Counted from the stretch's first letter, positions 1-7,812 are shown. The stretch: 43,770 nt of DNA from JAZDGX01 sp964482205 (GCA_964482205.1 CAYZWI010000019.1:1-43770); one strand, 5' to 3'. Made by a program: numbers and translations. Notes: generated from the sequence alone by a model not told the origin.

Positions 1-3
1 AAC

Positions 4-48
4 TGTCACCTATGTACCCGGACTGAAGTGTCACCCATGTACCCGGAC
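4..48. repeat. Two tandem 20-bp repeats, possible IS terminus
   Basis: A 20-base unit (TGTCACCTATGTACCCGGAC) occupies 4-23 and recurs at 29-48 with one change (T to C), a period of 25. Closely spaced repeats of this kind occur at the ends of some transposase-carrying elements, so this may be the terminus of an insertion sequence whose body lies left of the window. No transposase is present here, and the family cannot be named from 48 bases. Confidence 0.5.
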
Positions 49-61
49 CGTACCGCATGCG

Positions 62-166
62 GGCTAACTAGCGCTTGCAGCCCGCGACACGGCGCCGTCA
101 CGCCGCCTGCAGGTAAGGAGCACGCCTCGCGCCGGCGCTGGCCGCGGCTGATGCGGAGCGCTAGCC
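62..166 (+). other. attC-like recombination site (A), degenerate core
   Basis: The segment opens with GGCTAAC (62-68, matching the RYYYAAC R'' box) and closes with GCTAGCC (160-166). The two boxes pair in six of seven positions, because the usual GTT of the R' box is GCT here. After a short unpaired spacer, CAGCC(C)GCG (78-86) pairs with CGCGGCTG (143-150) around one extrahelical base. This is the R-spacer-L layout of integron attC sites, and 105 bp is within the usual size range. The altered core would be expected to impair recombination. The site precedes the zinc-ribbon gene. The attC reading is an inference from structure only. Confidence 0.4.
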
Positions 167-243
167 TTTCCCACATCGAGACGAATGGCCGCGGTGCAAC
201 TATCCCGGCGATGGCGCGGACCCTTGGACAAAGGAGATCTCCT

Positions 244-438
244 ATGGCTCAGAAAGCCAATCGCAGCGGCTGCGGCAGGACGATTTACATGGTCAAGCAT
301 GCTTCTGGTCAGGATGTTGGCTTCTGTTGTGAGAAGTGCGGCTACTGGTATTGCCCGAAGTGCTGTGACGTCGGTGGTCTCTTCTCCTCCACCGGCAAGT
401 GCCCGCGATGCGGCGGCAAGACGGTCCAGAAAGGATGA
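244..438 (+). CDS. Small zinc-ribbon protein
   Basis: This 64-residue protein carries two CxxC-type pairs (CCEKCGYWYC and CPRCGG) plus further cysteines (CPKCC), so it probably folds around one or two zinc ions. The ATG at 244 is chosen because AAGGAG lies at 231-236, at ideal spacing; frames open further upstream show no protein-like composition. It could bind nucleic acid or a protein partner, but the sequence does not show which. It lies between two attC-like structures (62-166 and 798-890) and would be the main gene of that putative cassette. I do not recognise a named family. Confidence 0.65.
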   Translation: MAQKANRSGCGRTIYMVKHASGQDVGFCCEKCGYWYCPKCCDVGGLFSSTGKCPRCGGKTVQKG

Positions 439-478
439 TGTGGACCCTCACTGAAGAGAGCTCCGTTGCCTAAGCGCG

Positions 479-543
479 TTCCAATGCTGCCGCCACTCGT
501 CAGACGACGAACACGGTTTTGGCGGTAGGCGGCAATGATTGAA
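479..543. other. Long imperfect inverted repeat downstream of the zinc-ribbon gene
   Basis: TTC-C-AAT-GC-TGCCGCC (479-494) pairs with GGCGGCA-ATG-ATT-GAA (528-543), giving a bulged stem with about 33 bases between the arms. It could fold in RNA as a transcript end or leader. There is no T-run for a classical terminator, and it lacks the AAC/GTT boxes of an attC site. The function is unknown. Confidence 0.35.
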
Positions 544-565
544 GCTAGTGCTGGGGGGCTGAACA

Positions 566-769
566 ATGTCCGAGAAGAAGGGCGGCAATGGCCCCTTGAT
601 CTTTTTCTGGTGGCCGTTCATCGTTGCGGACTGACTGTCGGACGGGGACCACAGCAGCATGACCTACGACTAGCAGGAGAAGTGCAGAAAGTGCGGGATG
701 ATCGCCACCGTCGTGTGGTAGGCAATACTGATCGGCCTATTCGCTTTGCTTGCGAAGGACTGCGCGTGA
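566..769 (+). pseudogene. Degenerate small zinc-knuckle membrane protein, or a 22-aa ORF
   Basis: From an ATG at 566 (purine-rich GGGGGG upstream) one frame reads MSEKKGGNGPLIFFWWPFI and meets TGA at 632-634, giving a 22-residue peptide. Continuing in the same frame gives CRKCG and then a hydrophobic stretch (AILIGLFALLA) ending at TGA 767-769, interrupted by TAG at 671 and 719. The protein-like character on both sides of three in-frame stops suggests a decayed gene for a small membrane protein with a zinc knuckle. Alternatively only 566-634 is translated. Neighbouring genes use all three stop codons normally, so recoding is unlikely. Confidence 0.3.
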
Positions 770-797
770 CCATGTTCGGGCTGGCCAGCATGGGTCA

Positions 798-890
798 GGC
801 TAACTACTGTAATCACCAGCCGGGGGGGCGGCCCGGATCGGCCGACGCCCACGGGGTCGGCCCAACCCGCTGGTGATGCATGCGTTATGT
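798..890 (+). other. attC-like site between zinc-ribbon and metallopeptidase genes
   Basis: GGCTAAC (798-804) fits the R'' consensus. After a 7-nt spacer, ATCACCAGC (812-820) pairs perfectly with GCTGGTGAT (869-877), followed by a 6-nt spacer and GTTATGT (884-890) in the R' position. Inside, GGCCGAC (840-846) pairs with GTCGGCC (856-862) as a terminal hairpin. R' deviates from GTTRRRY at one base. The six bases after the G, TTATGT, are the exact complement of the RYYYAA bases in the box just past the next gene's stop (1606-1611), the relation expected between the two ends of an inserted cassette. Confidence 0.55.
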
Positions 891-906
891 GGACTGGAGT
901 GGTAAA

Positions 907-1602
907 GTGACGAGCAAGCAAGAGAGCGGCGTCCCGAGGCGGAAGTCACCCTGGTTCCCCGAATCGCGAGTTCCCCGGCCATTCGAAAAATGGCTCTACG
1001 ATCTTCTGCATCAAGTCAAGTGGAGCGATCGTCGTCCCCGCATTCCCTGGCTGATCGTGGCTCGGCAAGTCGCCAAGGAGAATGGTTGTCGGATCGTATT
1101 CGACACTTCTCGCCGATGGGAAGAGTCGATGTATATCTTTGATTATCATCACCACGGGCCCGCGGTCCTCGTCGGCGGGGCTGGAGAACCCGTTGACGTC
1201 TGCTCAGCGCTCCTCCATGAGCTCGGTCACCATTTGCTCAGCCATCGCCGGCAGCACTCCACGCGGACCCTTCGAGGTGAGATTGCGGCCTGGCAAGTCG
1301 CACATGAACTCGCCGGGAAGTATCGGCTTCCTCTGAATGCGAAGATCCGAAGGACCGCGCTCTATACGTATCGGTATGCGCAACAGCTGGAAGAGGTATC
1401 CGGATCGAAGGCGCGCACTCGAGTACGACCGGCTCCTCATAGTTGGCAGCTCGAAGAAAGCCGGCGTTCCGCGACAATCTCCAAGGGTTATGGGACGTTC
1501 TCCACGGGCAAGAAGGGGAAGCTGCACGCGAAGCGCTTCATCAAGCGATCAACCACTCGGACTGAACGCAGAAGGGCGGCGGAGGAAGTTCAGGAGGATT
1601 AG
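907..1602 (+). CDS. Putative HELGH zinc metallopeptidase, ImmA/IrrE (M78)-like
   Basis: The protein holds a gluzincin-type HExxH motif, HELGH, followed 16 residues later by GEIAAW, whose Glu is the likely third zinc ligand. In coordinates from the upstream ATG at 880 these are H113, E114, H117 and E134. The C-terminal third is Lys/Arg-rich. The spacing resembles ImmA/IrrE peptidases, which often cleave repressors in mobile elements, but no partner regulator is adjacent. A GTG at 907 is preferred because GGAGTGG lies at 895-901; the ATG at 880 has no clear ribosome-binding site and would fall inside the attC-like structure. Flanking attC-like boxes suggest it is a gene cassette. Confidence 0.7.
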   Translation: MTSKQESGVPRRKSPWFPESRVPRPFEKWLYDLLHQVKWSDRRPRIPWLIVARQVAKENGCRIVFDTSRRWEESMYIFDYHHHGPAVLVGGAGEPVDVCSALLHELGHHLLSHRRQHSTRTLRGEIAAWQVAHELAGKYRLPLNAKIRRTALYTYRYAQQLEEVSGSKARTRVRPAPHSWQLEESRRSATISKGYGTFSTGKKGKLHAKRFIKRSTTRTERRRAAEEVQED

Positions 1603-1605
1603 TCT

Positions 1606-1745
1606 ACATAACAACTGGCAACGGTCACGCGCCGAATCCTCGAACCGATCGTGAACATTCCTCCCGTCGAGTTCGAAGAAGCGCACTATCAAGCGAGGGA
1701 AGCCCCAGCCATGGTGGCTGGTGAACGCCAGGCCGTGCGTTGAGG
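1606..1745 (+). other. Tentative attC-like site after the metallopeptidase gene
   Basis: ACATAAC (1606-1612) begins 3 bp after the stop codon and fits RYYYAAC. The best partner box is GTTGAGG (1739-1745), giving a 140-bp site, at the upper limit for attC. The L-type arms pair only partly (the TCAC-containing stretch near 1623-1630 against GTGA at 1721-1724). The left box is the stronger evidence because it exactly complements the start of the preceding cassette; the right end is tentative. Its right part belongs to a 33-bp repeat found again at 3753. Confidence 0.35.
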
Positions 1746-1752
1746 CGGCTGG
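1720..1752 (+). repeat. 33-bp repeat, copy 1
   Basis: This 33-base block, which begins GGTGAACGCCAGGCC, matches 3753-3785 at 28 of 33 positions; four of the five differences are transitions. The two copies bracket the acetyltransferase/acetyltransferase/DUF1801 genes in direct orientation, as attC halves bracket a cassette. Confidence 0.6.
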
Positions 1753-1986
1753 CCCTCGCAGCACGACACACTGGCTCGAGAACAGAGGAACGATTCCGGC
1801 GGTAGAGATCTCGGTCGATATCGTCACGCAAGAGTAGATGCTGACTGGGTCGGGGCAGGCTGACTCCGTAATTGATCTCCGACCGGCTGGCGTCACGGGC
1901 CTGCCAACAGAGAGACACGGTGGGAGTCGCCGGTCATTGCCGGCCCGACCTGCGCCGTCCTTCCTGTTTTATCAGAAGAGGTGCTC
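1753..1986. other. Non-coding leader before the GNAT genes
   Basis: Together with 1603-1752 this makes about 384 bp without a recognisable gene. Open frames here have no protein-like composition. No convincing promoter or hairpin was seen beyond the attC-like and repeat elements listed separately. Confidence 0.4.
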
Positions 1987-2724
1987 ATGGATCATTTCGT
2001 CTACACGCTTGCCGAAAAACCGGAACTGCGCGGTCAAATCGATCAGTTGAGCGGTCAGGCCTGGCCGCGGTTCTTGTTGCATGGCAATGTCAAGCGGTGG
2101 CATTTGCTGTTTGAGATCTTCGCGCCGTATCAATTGCTCTGGTGCGACGCTGCAGGCAATCTGCTCGCCGTGGGGCATAGTGCCCCTTTGGTCTGGGATG
2201 GGAGTCCGGCGGATTTGCCCTCTACGATTGATGAAATCCTGGGCCGGGCGGAACGGGCGGTGGCTTCCCAGCAGCCGCCCAATGCATTTTCTGTGCTGGC
2301 TGCGATGGTGCGTCCCGATCAGCGGGGTCAGCATCTCAGTCGGGCAATTCTTCAGGCGATGAGGTCCTTGGCTCAGCAACAGGCCTGTTCGGCCTTGATC
2401 GCCCCTGTCCGGCCTACCTGGAAGAGTCGCTACCCCCTCACGCCCATGGAACGTTATGTGACCTGGAAGCGCTCGGATGGGATGCTGTTTGATCCCTGGC
2501 TGCGGGTGCACGAGCGTTTGGGGGCGCGGCCCTTGGGGATTGCGCCGAACACGCTGACAGTGGTCGGGACGGTCAAGGAATGGGAAGAGTGGACGGAGAT
2601 GGCCTTCCCGGAAACCGGCCGGTACGTGATCCCCGGGGCACTTCAGCCAGTGGAGATTGATTGCGAGCAAGATCGAGGATGGTACGCGGATCCGAATTAC
2701 TGGATGGTGCATCGGCTGAGCTAG
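1987..2724 (+). CDS. GNAT-family N-acetyltransferase, large variant
   Basis: This 245-residue protein has a GNAT core with the acetyl-CoA pyrophosphate-binding motif (RPDQRGQHLS, near residue 104) in the middle. N-terminal residues resemble the start of standalone GNAT enzymes that act on small molecules or carriers, and the Trp-rich C-terminal half (WEEWTEM, WYADPNYW) probably completes the substrate site. The substrate is unknown. ATG 1987 follows AGAGG (1976-1980) at good spacing. It is the first of three closely packed genes; the next starts 39 bp after its stop. Acetyltransferases of this kind are common in gene cassettes. Confidence 0.8.
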   Translation: MDHFVYTLAEKPELRGQIDQLSGQAWPRFLLHGNVKRWHLLFEIFAPYQLLWCDAAGNLLAVGHSAPLVWDGSPADLPSTIDEILGRAERAVASQQPPNAFSVLAAMVRPDQRGQHLSRAILQAMRSLAQQQACSALIAPVRPTWKSRYPLTPMERYVTWKRSDGMLFDPWLRVHERLGARPLGIAPNTLTVVGTVKEWEEWTEMAFPETGRYVIPGALQPVEIDCEQDRGWYADPNYWMVHRLS

Positions 2725-2763
2725 CCAATGCCGGACGTTCGGCAACGAGGACGCGGAAGACCG

Positions 2764-3348
2764 ATGCCCCGACTCATTGAACCGCAGACCGACCGCCTAT
2801 CTCTGCGTCAGTGGCGTGAAGAGGACCGAGAGCCGTTCGCGGCCCTGAACTCCGACCCCGAGGTGATGGAGTTTTTCCCGTCACCGCTATCTCGATGCGA
2901 AAGCGATGTGCTGGCCGATCGCATCGCACAAAGCATCACGGAGCGCGGGTGGGGATTATGGGCAGCGGATCTCAAGGAATCTGGGGAGTTCATCGGCTTC
3001 ATCGGTCTCTGGATTCCATCATCAACGCTTCCCTACTCCCCGTGCGTTGAAGTCGCATGGCGGCTGGCGCGGCGATTTTGGGGCAAGGGCCTGGCGACCG
3101 AGGGGGCGCGGGCCGCACTGCGCACGGGATTCAAGTCCCTGGGCCTGGATCAGATCTTCTCCTTCACTTCACCCTTGAACCTGAGGTCACTCGCTGTCAT
3201 GGAGCGTCTCGGGATGACGGCCGAGCCGAACACATTCGAGCACCCCAATGTGCCGATGGGCGATCTGCTGCGTGAGCACATCGCCTATCGCCTCACCAAG
3301 GTGGAGTGGATTGCAGGCGCCGCCCGTCCATGGTATGGGAACAGATGA
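2764..3348 (+). CDS. RimJ/RimL-type GNAT N-acetyltransferase
   Basis: The 194-residue protein begins with the typical RimJ/RimL opening (RLIEPQTDRLSLRQW) and has the motif A loop RRFWGKGLATEG near residue 100, followed by the LRSLAVMERLGM helix common in this family. Members acetylate ribosomal protein N-termini or small molecules; no specific substrate is indicated. ATG 2764 is preferred to the in-frame ATG at 2728 because the family alignment starts there and GGAAGA precedes it. It lies 10 bp before the DUF1801 gene, so the two are probably translated from one mRNA. Confidence 0.85.
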   Translation: MPRLIEPQTDRLSLRQWREEDREPFAALNSDPEVMEFFPSPLSRCESDVLADRIAQSITERGWGLWAADLKESGEFIGFIGLWIPSSTLPYSPCVEVAWRLARRFWGKGLATEGARAALRTGFKSLGLDQIFSFTSPLNLRSLAVMERLGMTAEPNTFEHPNVPMGDLLREHIAYRLTKVEWIAGAARPWYGNR

Positions 3349-3358
3349 GGAACGGGAG

Positions 3359-3748
3359 ATGGCCACACCACAACTAATTGACGCTTTCTTGTCTTCATAC
3401 CCGGACGAAGTGCAGGAATCCGCCAGGGCTGCGCGTCGATTGCTGAAGGACATGTTGCCCGGGATTGCCGAAACGATAGACGAATCCGCAGAGCTCCTCA
3501 GTTACAGTTACGGTACTGGGTACAAGGGGCTCCTCTTCACACTGATCATGAGCCGAACGGGAGTGAAGCTCGGGATCATTCGCGGCTCAGAATTGCCGGA
3601 TCCGACGCACTTGATGGCGGGCGCCGGCAAAGTCCATCGTCACGTGCAGCTGCGAAGCGCCGGCGATCTCGAGAAGCCCGGACTGGAGCAATTGCTGAAG
3701 GCGGCTGTGTCGGCCTGGCGGAGCAGGAACGATGCCGAGGCGAAGTGA
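3359..3748 (+). CDS. DUF1801 domain protein
   Basis: This 129-residue protein fits the DUF1801 (YdhG-like) fold: an N-terminal helix pair (QLIDAFLSSYPDE, ARRLLKDMLPG), an ETIDES segment, then a beta-rich core and a C-terminal helix. Biochemical function in the family is not established. ATG 3359 is preceded by GAGG at 3347-3350, which overlaps the stop of the preceding gene and so couples the two translationally. The 33-bp repeat at 3753 starts just after its stop. Confidence 0.8.
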   Translation: MATPQLIDAFLSSYPDEVQESARAARRLLKDMLPGIAETIDESAELLSYSYGTGYKGLLFTLIMSRTGVKLGIIRGSELPDPTHLMAGAGKVHRHVQLRSAGDLEKPGLEQLLKAAVSAWRSRNDAEAK

Positions 3749-3752
3749 AGGT

Positions 3753-3785
3753 GGTGAACGTCAGGCCATGCGCTGAGGCGTTTGG
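3753..3785 (+). repeat. 33-bp repeat, copy 2
   Basis: Direct copy of 1720-1752 (28/33 identical), starting 5 bp after the DUF1801 stop. Where copy 1 reads GCGTTGAGG, this one reads GCGCTGAGG, the same GTT-to-GCT change seen in attC-like site A. If it is the L'-R' half of an attC site, the matching R'' half should lie within DUF1801; I could not find one. The remainder to 3901 is non-coding. Confidence 0.55.
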
Positions 3786-3901
3786 CGGACATGCGATGAA
3801 GCAACATGGCGACAGGCTTCTTGCTTGCGCGCCACCGTCCATGCCTGGCCCGGCCGCTCATTTGACGCGTTTCATAGGACCGAGATCGATCGAGCGATGC
3901 C

Positions 3902-5224
3902 ATGCGGTCTGAGCGAATGAGATTGGGACTGGTGCTCCTCGTTGCACTGGCTGTTCGCCTCGCATTCCTCGTCCTCACTTCCGCCTCTGAATTCTTGTCC
4001 ATCGATGGCGAGGACTACCAAGATATCGCGGCCAATCTTGCGGCAGGCAAGGGCTACTCGATCTCCTTCTATCGCTGGTTTGAGCCGCAGCCTTTGAATG
4101 CTCCTTCCACCCTTCATCCCGATTTCTACCGGCCTCCCCTTCTCCCCTTGATTGGCGCCGTGCTCTTTGAGCTCCCTGGGCCGTGGCTTCTTTGGGCAAG
4201 AGCGACTGTCCTGCTACTCGGCCTGCTGGCCGTTCTTCTCTGCTTCCTCATCGCACGAGAGTGCTGGTCGCCTCGCACAGCCCTAATCGCTGCCTTGGTT
4301 CTGGCCCTTTCTCCGTATGCCGTCTGGTTCTCCGCTCGCTGGAGCACCGAGATGGTCATGGCCGTCTGCCTACTGGCCGCCGTTTGGCTCATCCTGCGAG
4401 CGTGTTCACGGCCGACCGGGCGGGCCTTCCTCGGCATTGGTATTTTGCTCGGCCTCGCCACCCTCGCCCGGCCCAACGGATTGCTTCTCGCAATCGCTTT
4501 GCCGCTCGTGCTCCTTTCCCGGCTGCTACGACATCTTCGGTTGCGCGCTGCCGGTCTTATCGCTCTGTCCTTCGTCCTCGTCGTAGGTCCCTGGTCTATG
4601 CGCAACGCGCGTCTCACCGGTGTTCCGAATCCGGTGACCTTCTTCGGTCCGTATCAGATGTGGCTCGGCATGAATCCGCGCATCGATGAGATGTATCGCG
4701 CGGGCGCCTCTCCGCGATTCAACGAATTGCATGAGGCACTCTATCGCGTCGACTCGGCCGGCCACGTGAGGGAATTGGAACGACTCGGCCTCTTCGACCC
4801 GGAAGCGGCGGGCAAGTATTGGCTGCGGCAAGTGGCCGAATTCGTCGGCAATCATCCTTGGGCGGCCGTCCGCATTTGCGCGGCCAGATGCGTCCATTTT
4901 CTCCGCCCGTGGCCGAATCCGGTCACTGCCGACGCCCACATCTTCTGGCTATCTCTTCTGTCTGTAGCGCCCCTCGCCCTTTGCGCGCTCTATGCCCTCT
5001 TTCGGTATCCGGCTGTCCGGGAACCCGCCCTCTATCTTCCACCACTTGTCGGGCTCGCCGGCAGCATCCCCTTCGACTTCAGCCTTCGCTTGCGCTTTCC
5101 GGTTTTCGATCCCTATCTTGTTCTGCTGGCAGCGCCCACGGTCTCTCTGGCTCTTCTCGATCTGATTGCATGGGCGCATCGAACAAAGGCATTCATCGGT
5201 CGTCTGGCCCGGTCGCGGCCATGA
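3902..5224 (+). CDS. GT-C family membrane glycosyltransferase (GT39/ArnT-like)
   Basis: A 440-residue protein with about ten predicted membrane segments. The first loop after TM1 carries the acidic motif IDGEDY (D35, E37, D38) that serves as the metal/catalytic site in GT-C enzymes using polyprenyl-phosphate sugars. FYRPPLLPL and the Arg-Pro-rich loop (LARPN) are typical of the PMT_2 domain. It would transfer a sugar to lipid, protein or glycan on the outer face of the inner membrane. An alternative ATG at 3917 would shorten it by five residues. It stands alone between the accessory region and the M24 peptidase. Confidence 0.8.
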   Translation: MRSERMRLGLVLLVALAVRLAFLVLTSASEFLSIDGEDYQDIAANLAAGKGYSISFYRWFEPQPLNAPSTLHPDFYRPPLLPLIGAVLFELPGPWLLWARATVLLLGLLAVLLCFLIARECWSPRTALIAALVLALSPYAVWFSARWSTEMVMAVCLLAAVWLILRACSRPTGRAFLGIGILLGLATLARPNGLLLAIALPLVLLSRLLRHLRLRAAGLIALSFVLVVGPWSMRNARLTGVPNPVTFFGPYQMWLGMNPRIDEMYRAGASPRFNELHEALYRVDSAGHVRELERLGLFDPEAAGKYWLRQVAEFVGNHPWAAVRICAARCVHFLRPWPNPVTADAHIFWLSLLSVAPLALCALYALFRYPAVREPALYLPPLVGLAGSIPFDFSLRLRFPVFDPYLVLLAAPTVSLALLDLIAWAHRTKAFIGRLARSRP

Positions 5225-5620
5225 CAGTCGGACGCAGGCTGCGCCCGCGCTACCCGGCCAGGCCGGGGCCGCGCCGAGTCCAGCCGCCGCTGATGCCCGG
5301 CGTTCGGCGCCATGAACCTGTCGGACAACCGGGGTGACCTCACCGGGGGAAGCACTCGCATCCGAACTGGTCCAGATCGAGGGGTACGGTCAACCCAGGA
5401 AACACGAAGCTGCTTGTCGCATCAGGCCAAGCGGCTTCGCGTACAGAGTCTCGTCGTCCATCGCGGGTCCCTCTCCCCAGGCGCATGCCTGATGGAACCG
5501 TACCACCCGTGAAGTCAATCAGCAAATCTGGCCACCAAGAAGCCCGAAGAGTTACATTTCATTGGACTTGGCGGCTCGGCGCGCTCCGGTTTGCACCAAC
5601 ATCAGAGAGAGGGACTTCCC
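5225..5620. other. Intergenic region without a recognised gene
   Basis: 396 bp between the glycosyltransferase and the aminopeptidase. Short open frames (for example near 5312-5512) have no coding character. No clear promoter hexamer pair or terminator was found; an AT-richer patch at 5520-5570 could hold the aminopeptidase promoter. Confidence 0.4.
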
Positions 5621-6727
5621 ATGAACGATACGCGTCTGAAGAAACTGGCCGCATCCTTGCGCACTTCGGGGTTCGACGCCGTCATCCTCAATCCCGGCCC
5701 CACTCTCACCTACCTGACAGGCCTTCGCTTTCATTTGATGGAGCGGCCGGTCGTCCTGTTCGTCGCTTGCGAGGGAGAGCCGGTGCTGGTGTTGCCGCAG
5801 CTCGAATTGCCCAAGCTCGATCACCTGGCATTCCGAGTGCGGCCCGTCGCTTTTGGCGAAACGCCCGCGGATTGGGGAGACGTCTTTCGCAAGGCGGCGG
5901 AAATGCTGGCGTTGAACGGGAAGCGCATCGGCGTGGAACCTCTCCGGCTGCGCCTGCTCGAGTTCGATCACGTCAAAGTGGGCGCGCCGAAGGCGGAGTT
6001 CGCCGACGCCGGCCTCGTTCTGGCGGCCTTGCGGTTGAGGAAAGACGCAGCCGAGATCGAGCGGATGCGCCGCGCCGTGCGCATCGCGCAAGATGCGCTT
6101 GAAGCTGTCATCCCGCAGATCAAGATCGGAATGACCGAGCGCGAGTTGGCTTCCGAGCTCGTCGTGCAGATGCTGAAGCACGGATCCGATCCGGAGCTTC
6201 CCTTCGCGCCCATCGTCTCGTCTGGGCCGAACTCCGCCAACGCGCACGCGACTCCCGCGGAGCGCAGACTGCGGGCGGGCGACATGCTGGTGGTCGACTG
6301 GGGCGCGGCCTACGATGGCTACGTCTCCGATCTCACGCGCACCTTTGCCGTCGGACGGGTGGATGCGGAATTCCAGAAGATCCACGAGATCGTGCAAGCG
6401 GCCAACGCGGCGGGACGCGCAGCGGGCGGGCCCGGCATTCCCTGTTGCGCGGTCGACAAAGCCGCTCGCGCCGTGATCGAGCAAGCGGGATATGGCGAAC
6501 GCTTCACCCACCGCACCGGCCATGGGCTGGGCATGGAGGTGCATGAAGAGCCGTACATGCGGGGCGACAACTTGCAGCTTCTCAAGCCGGGCATGGCCTA
6601 TACGGTCGAGCCGGGCATCTACCTGACGGATCGCAACGGTGTCCGCATTGAAGACGATGTCGTGGTCACTGAAGACGGGACCGGCTGCTTGAGCGACATG
6701 CCGCGCGAGATTCGCGTAGTCGGGTGA
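5621..6727 (+). CDS. pepQ: Xaa-Pro aminopeptidase / prolidase (M24B)
   Basis: A 368-residue cytosolic metallopeptidase that removes an N-terminal residue before proline or splits Xaa-Pro dipeptides. The N-terminal creatinase-like domain spans about 1-130 and the pita-bread catalytic domain 135-365. All five dinuclear metal ligands are visible: D226 (VVDWG), D237 (YVSDLTR), H301 (GHGLG), E330 (VEPGIY) and E344 (RIEDDV). ATG 5621 is chosen for the GAGGGA just upstream; an in-frame start at 5591 lacks one. Length fits short PepQ/YpdF-type enzymes. The choice between aminopeptidase P and prolidase is not settled by sequence. Confidence 0.9.
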   Translation: MNDTRLKKLAASLRTSGFDAVILNPGPTLTYLTGLRFHLMERPVVLFVACEGEPVLVLPQLELPKLDHLAFRVRPVAFGETPADWGDVFRKAAEMLALNGKRIGVEPLRLRLLEFDHVKVGAPKAEFADAGLVLAALRLRKDAAEIERMRRAVRIAQDALEAVIPQIKIGMTERELASELVVQMLKHGSDPELPFAPIVSSGPNSANAHATPAERRLRAGDMLVVDWGAAYDGYVSDLTRTFAVGRVDAEFQKIHEIVQAANAAGRAAGGPGIPCCAVDKAARAVIEQAGYGERFTHRTGHGLGMEVHEEPYMRGDNLQLLKPGMAYTVEPGIYLTDRNGVRIEDDVVVTEDGTGCLSDMPREIRVVG

Positions 6728-6829
6728 CGATCACGGAGCGCCCGCCCGAACCATCGGCGGAGTACAAGAGCCGTCACCTGCCGAGTTCGCGCGGCGCGAA
6801 AAGTTGGCCCGCGAAGAATGAGGGCGTTG

Positions 6830-7717
6830 ATGTCGGACTCCACTCACCTCCCCGGCCACGCGGCGCTTTCATCGATGACCATCCATCACCGCGACGGCTG
6901 GGTCCGTACGGACGATGGCCTCCGGCTGTTCGAACAGTCCTGGGCACCCGCGTCTCCGAAAGCGGTGGTCGTGCTTGTGCATGGATTCGCGGAGCACAGC
7001 TCTCGGCATGCGTCGACCTCGCTGCACATGGCCCGCCGGGGATACGCCATCCAGACGCTCGACTTGCGCGGGCATGGCCGCTCCGAGGGGAAGCGATGCT
7101 TCGTACTGGCGTTCGATGAATACCTCGACGACACCAGACTCCTCCTGCTCAGCGCCCGGGAAAGATGGCCCGGAAGACCGATATTCCTTCTCGGTCACAG
7201 TCTGGGCGGATTGATCGTGTCGCTCTTCTGCATCGATCGACCGACCGAGTTGTCAGGATTGATTCTAAGCGCGCCGGCGGTGAAGCTTGGGCGCGATTAC
7301 TCCCCGTCCAAGATCATCGCGTGCCTCGCGCTTGGACGCATGTTTCCTCGTCTTCCGACGGTCCGCCTCCGAGGGTCATCCCTCTCGCGCGATCCGTCCG
7401 TCGTCAGGGCCTATGATGAGGATGAGCTCGTCTTCCATGGGCGCATTCCTGCGCGGACGGCGTCGGAAACCGTTCGCGCGATTCGTCGATTGCAGGCGAA
7501 TGTGAAGCGGATCTCCGTTCCTCTGCTCGTGATGCATGGCAGCCATGACCAAGTGACCGAGTGCGAAGGGAGCAAGGCGTTCTGTGAGCGCGTTCCATCG
7601 ACCGACAAGAGTTTTCGTATTTGGGCGGGCCTTTGGCATGAGATCATGCACGAGCCGGAGAAAGACGCGATCCTCCAGCAGATGACAGATTGGCTCGATG
7701 AGCGCACGCCGGATTGA
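6830..7717 (+). CDS. Alpha/beta hydrolase, monoacylglycerol-lipase-like
   Basis: A 295-residue Hydrolase_4 family enzyme. The nucleophile elbow GHSLGG places Ser124; Asp240 (GSHDQVT) and His270 (GLWHEIMHE) complete the triad. The oxyanion loop VHGFAEHS and the RGHGRS motif are typical of lysophospholipase/monoglyceride lipase, so it probably hydrolyses acylglycerol or lysolipid esters. ATG 6830 follows AGGG (6821-6824) at five bases; alternative starts lie at 6818 and 6875. There is no signal peptide. It lies 112 bp upstream of the membrane spermidine-synthase-like gene on the same strand. Confidence 0.85.
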   Translation: MSDSTHLPGHAALSSMTIHHRDGWVRTDDGLRLFEQSWAPASPKAVVVLVHGFAEHSSRHASTSLHMARRGYAIQTLDLRGHGRSEGKRCFVLAFDEYLDDTRLLLLSARERWPGRPIFLLGHSLGGLIVSLFCIDRPTELSGLILSAPAVKLGRDYSPSKIIACLALGRMFPRLPTVRLRGSSLSRDPSVVRAYDEDELVFHGRIPARTASETVRAIRRLQANVKRISVPLLVMHGSHDQVTECEGSKAFCERVPSTDKSFRIWAGLWHEIMHEPEKDAILQQMTDWLDERTPD

Positions 7718-7812
7718 CGGAGGAAGGAGATCCGGGCGCCTCCGGGGAGACGAAAGCCGCGAGGGTGAAAAGCGAACGCGGACGTCGAGGCATGCGAGGA
7801 GACCATCGAGGC

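Noticed and set aside
2453..2459. GTTATGT inside the first GNAT gene, matching the cassette-start box
   Set aside because: It lies in well-conserved coding sequence (ERYVTW) with no flanking inverted arms, so it is a chance match.
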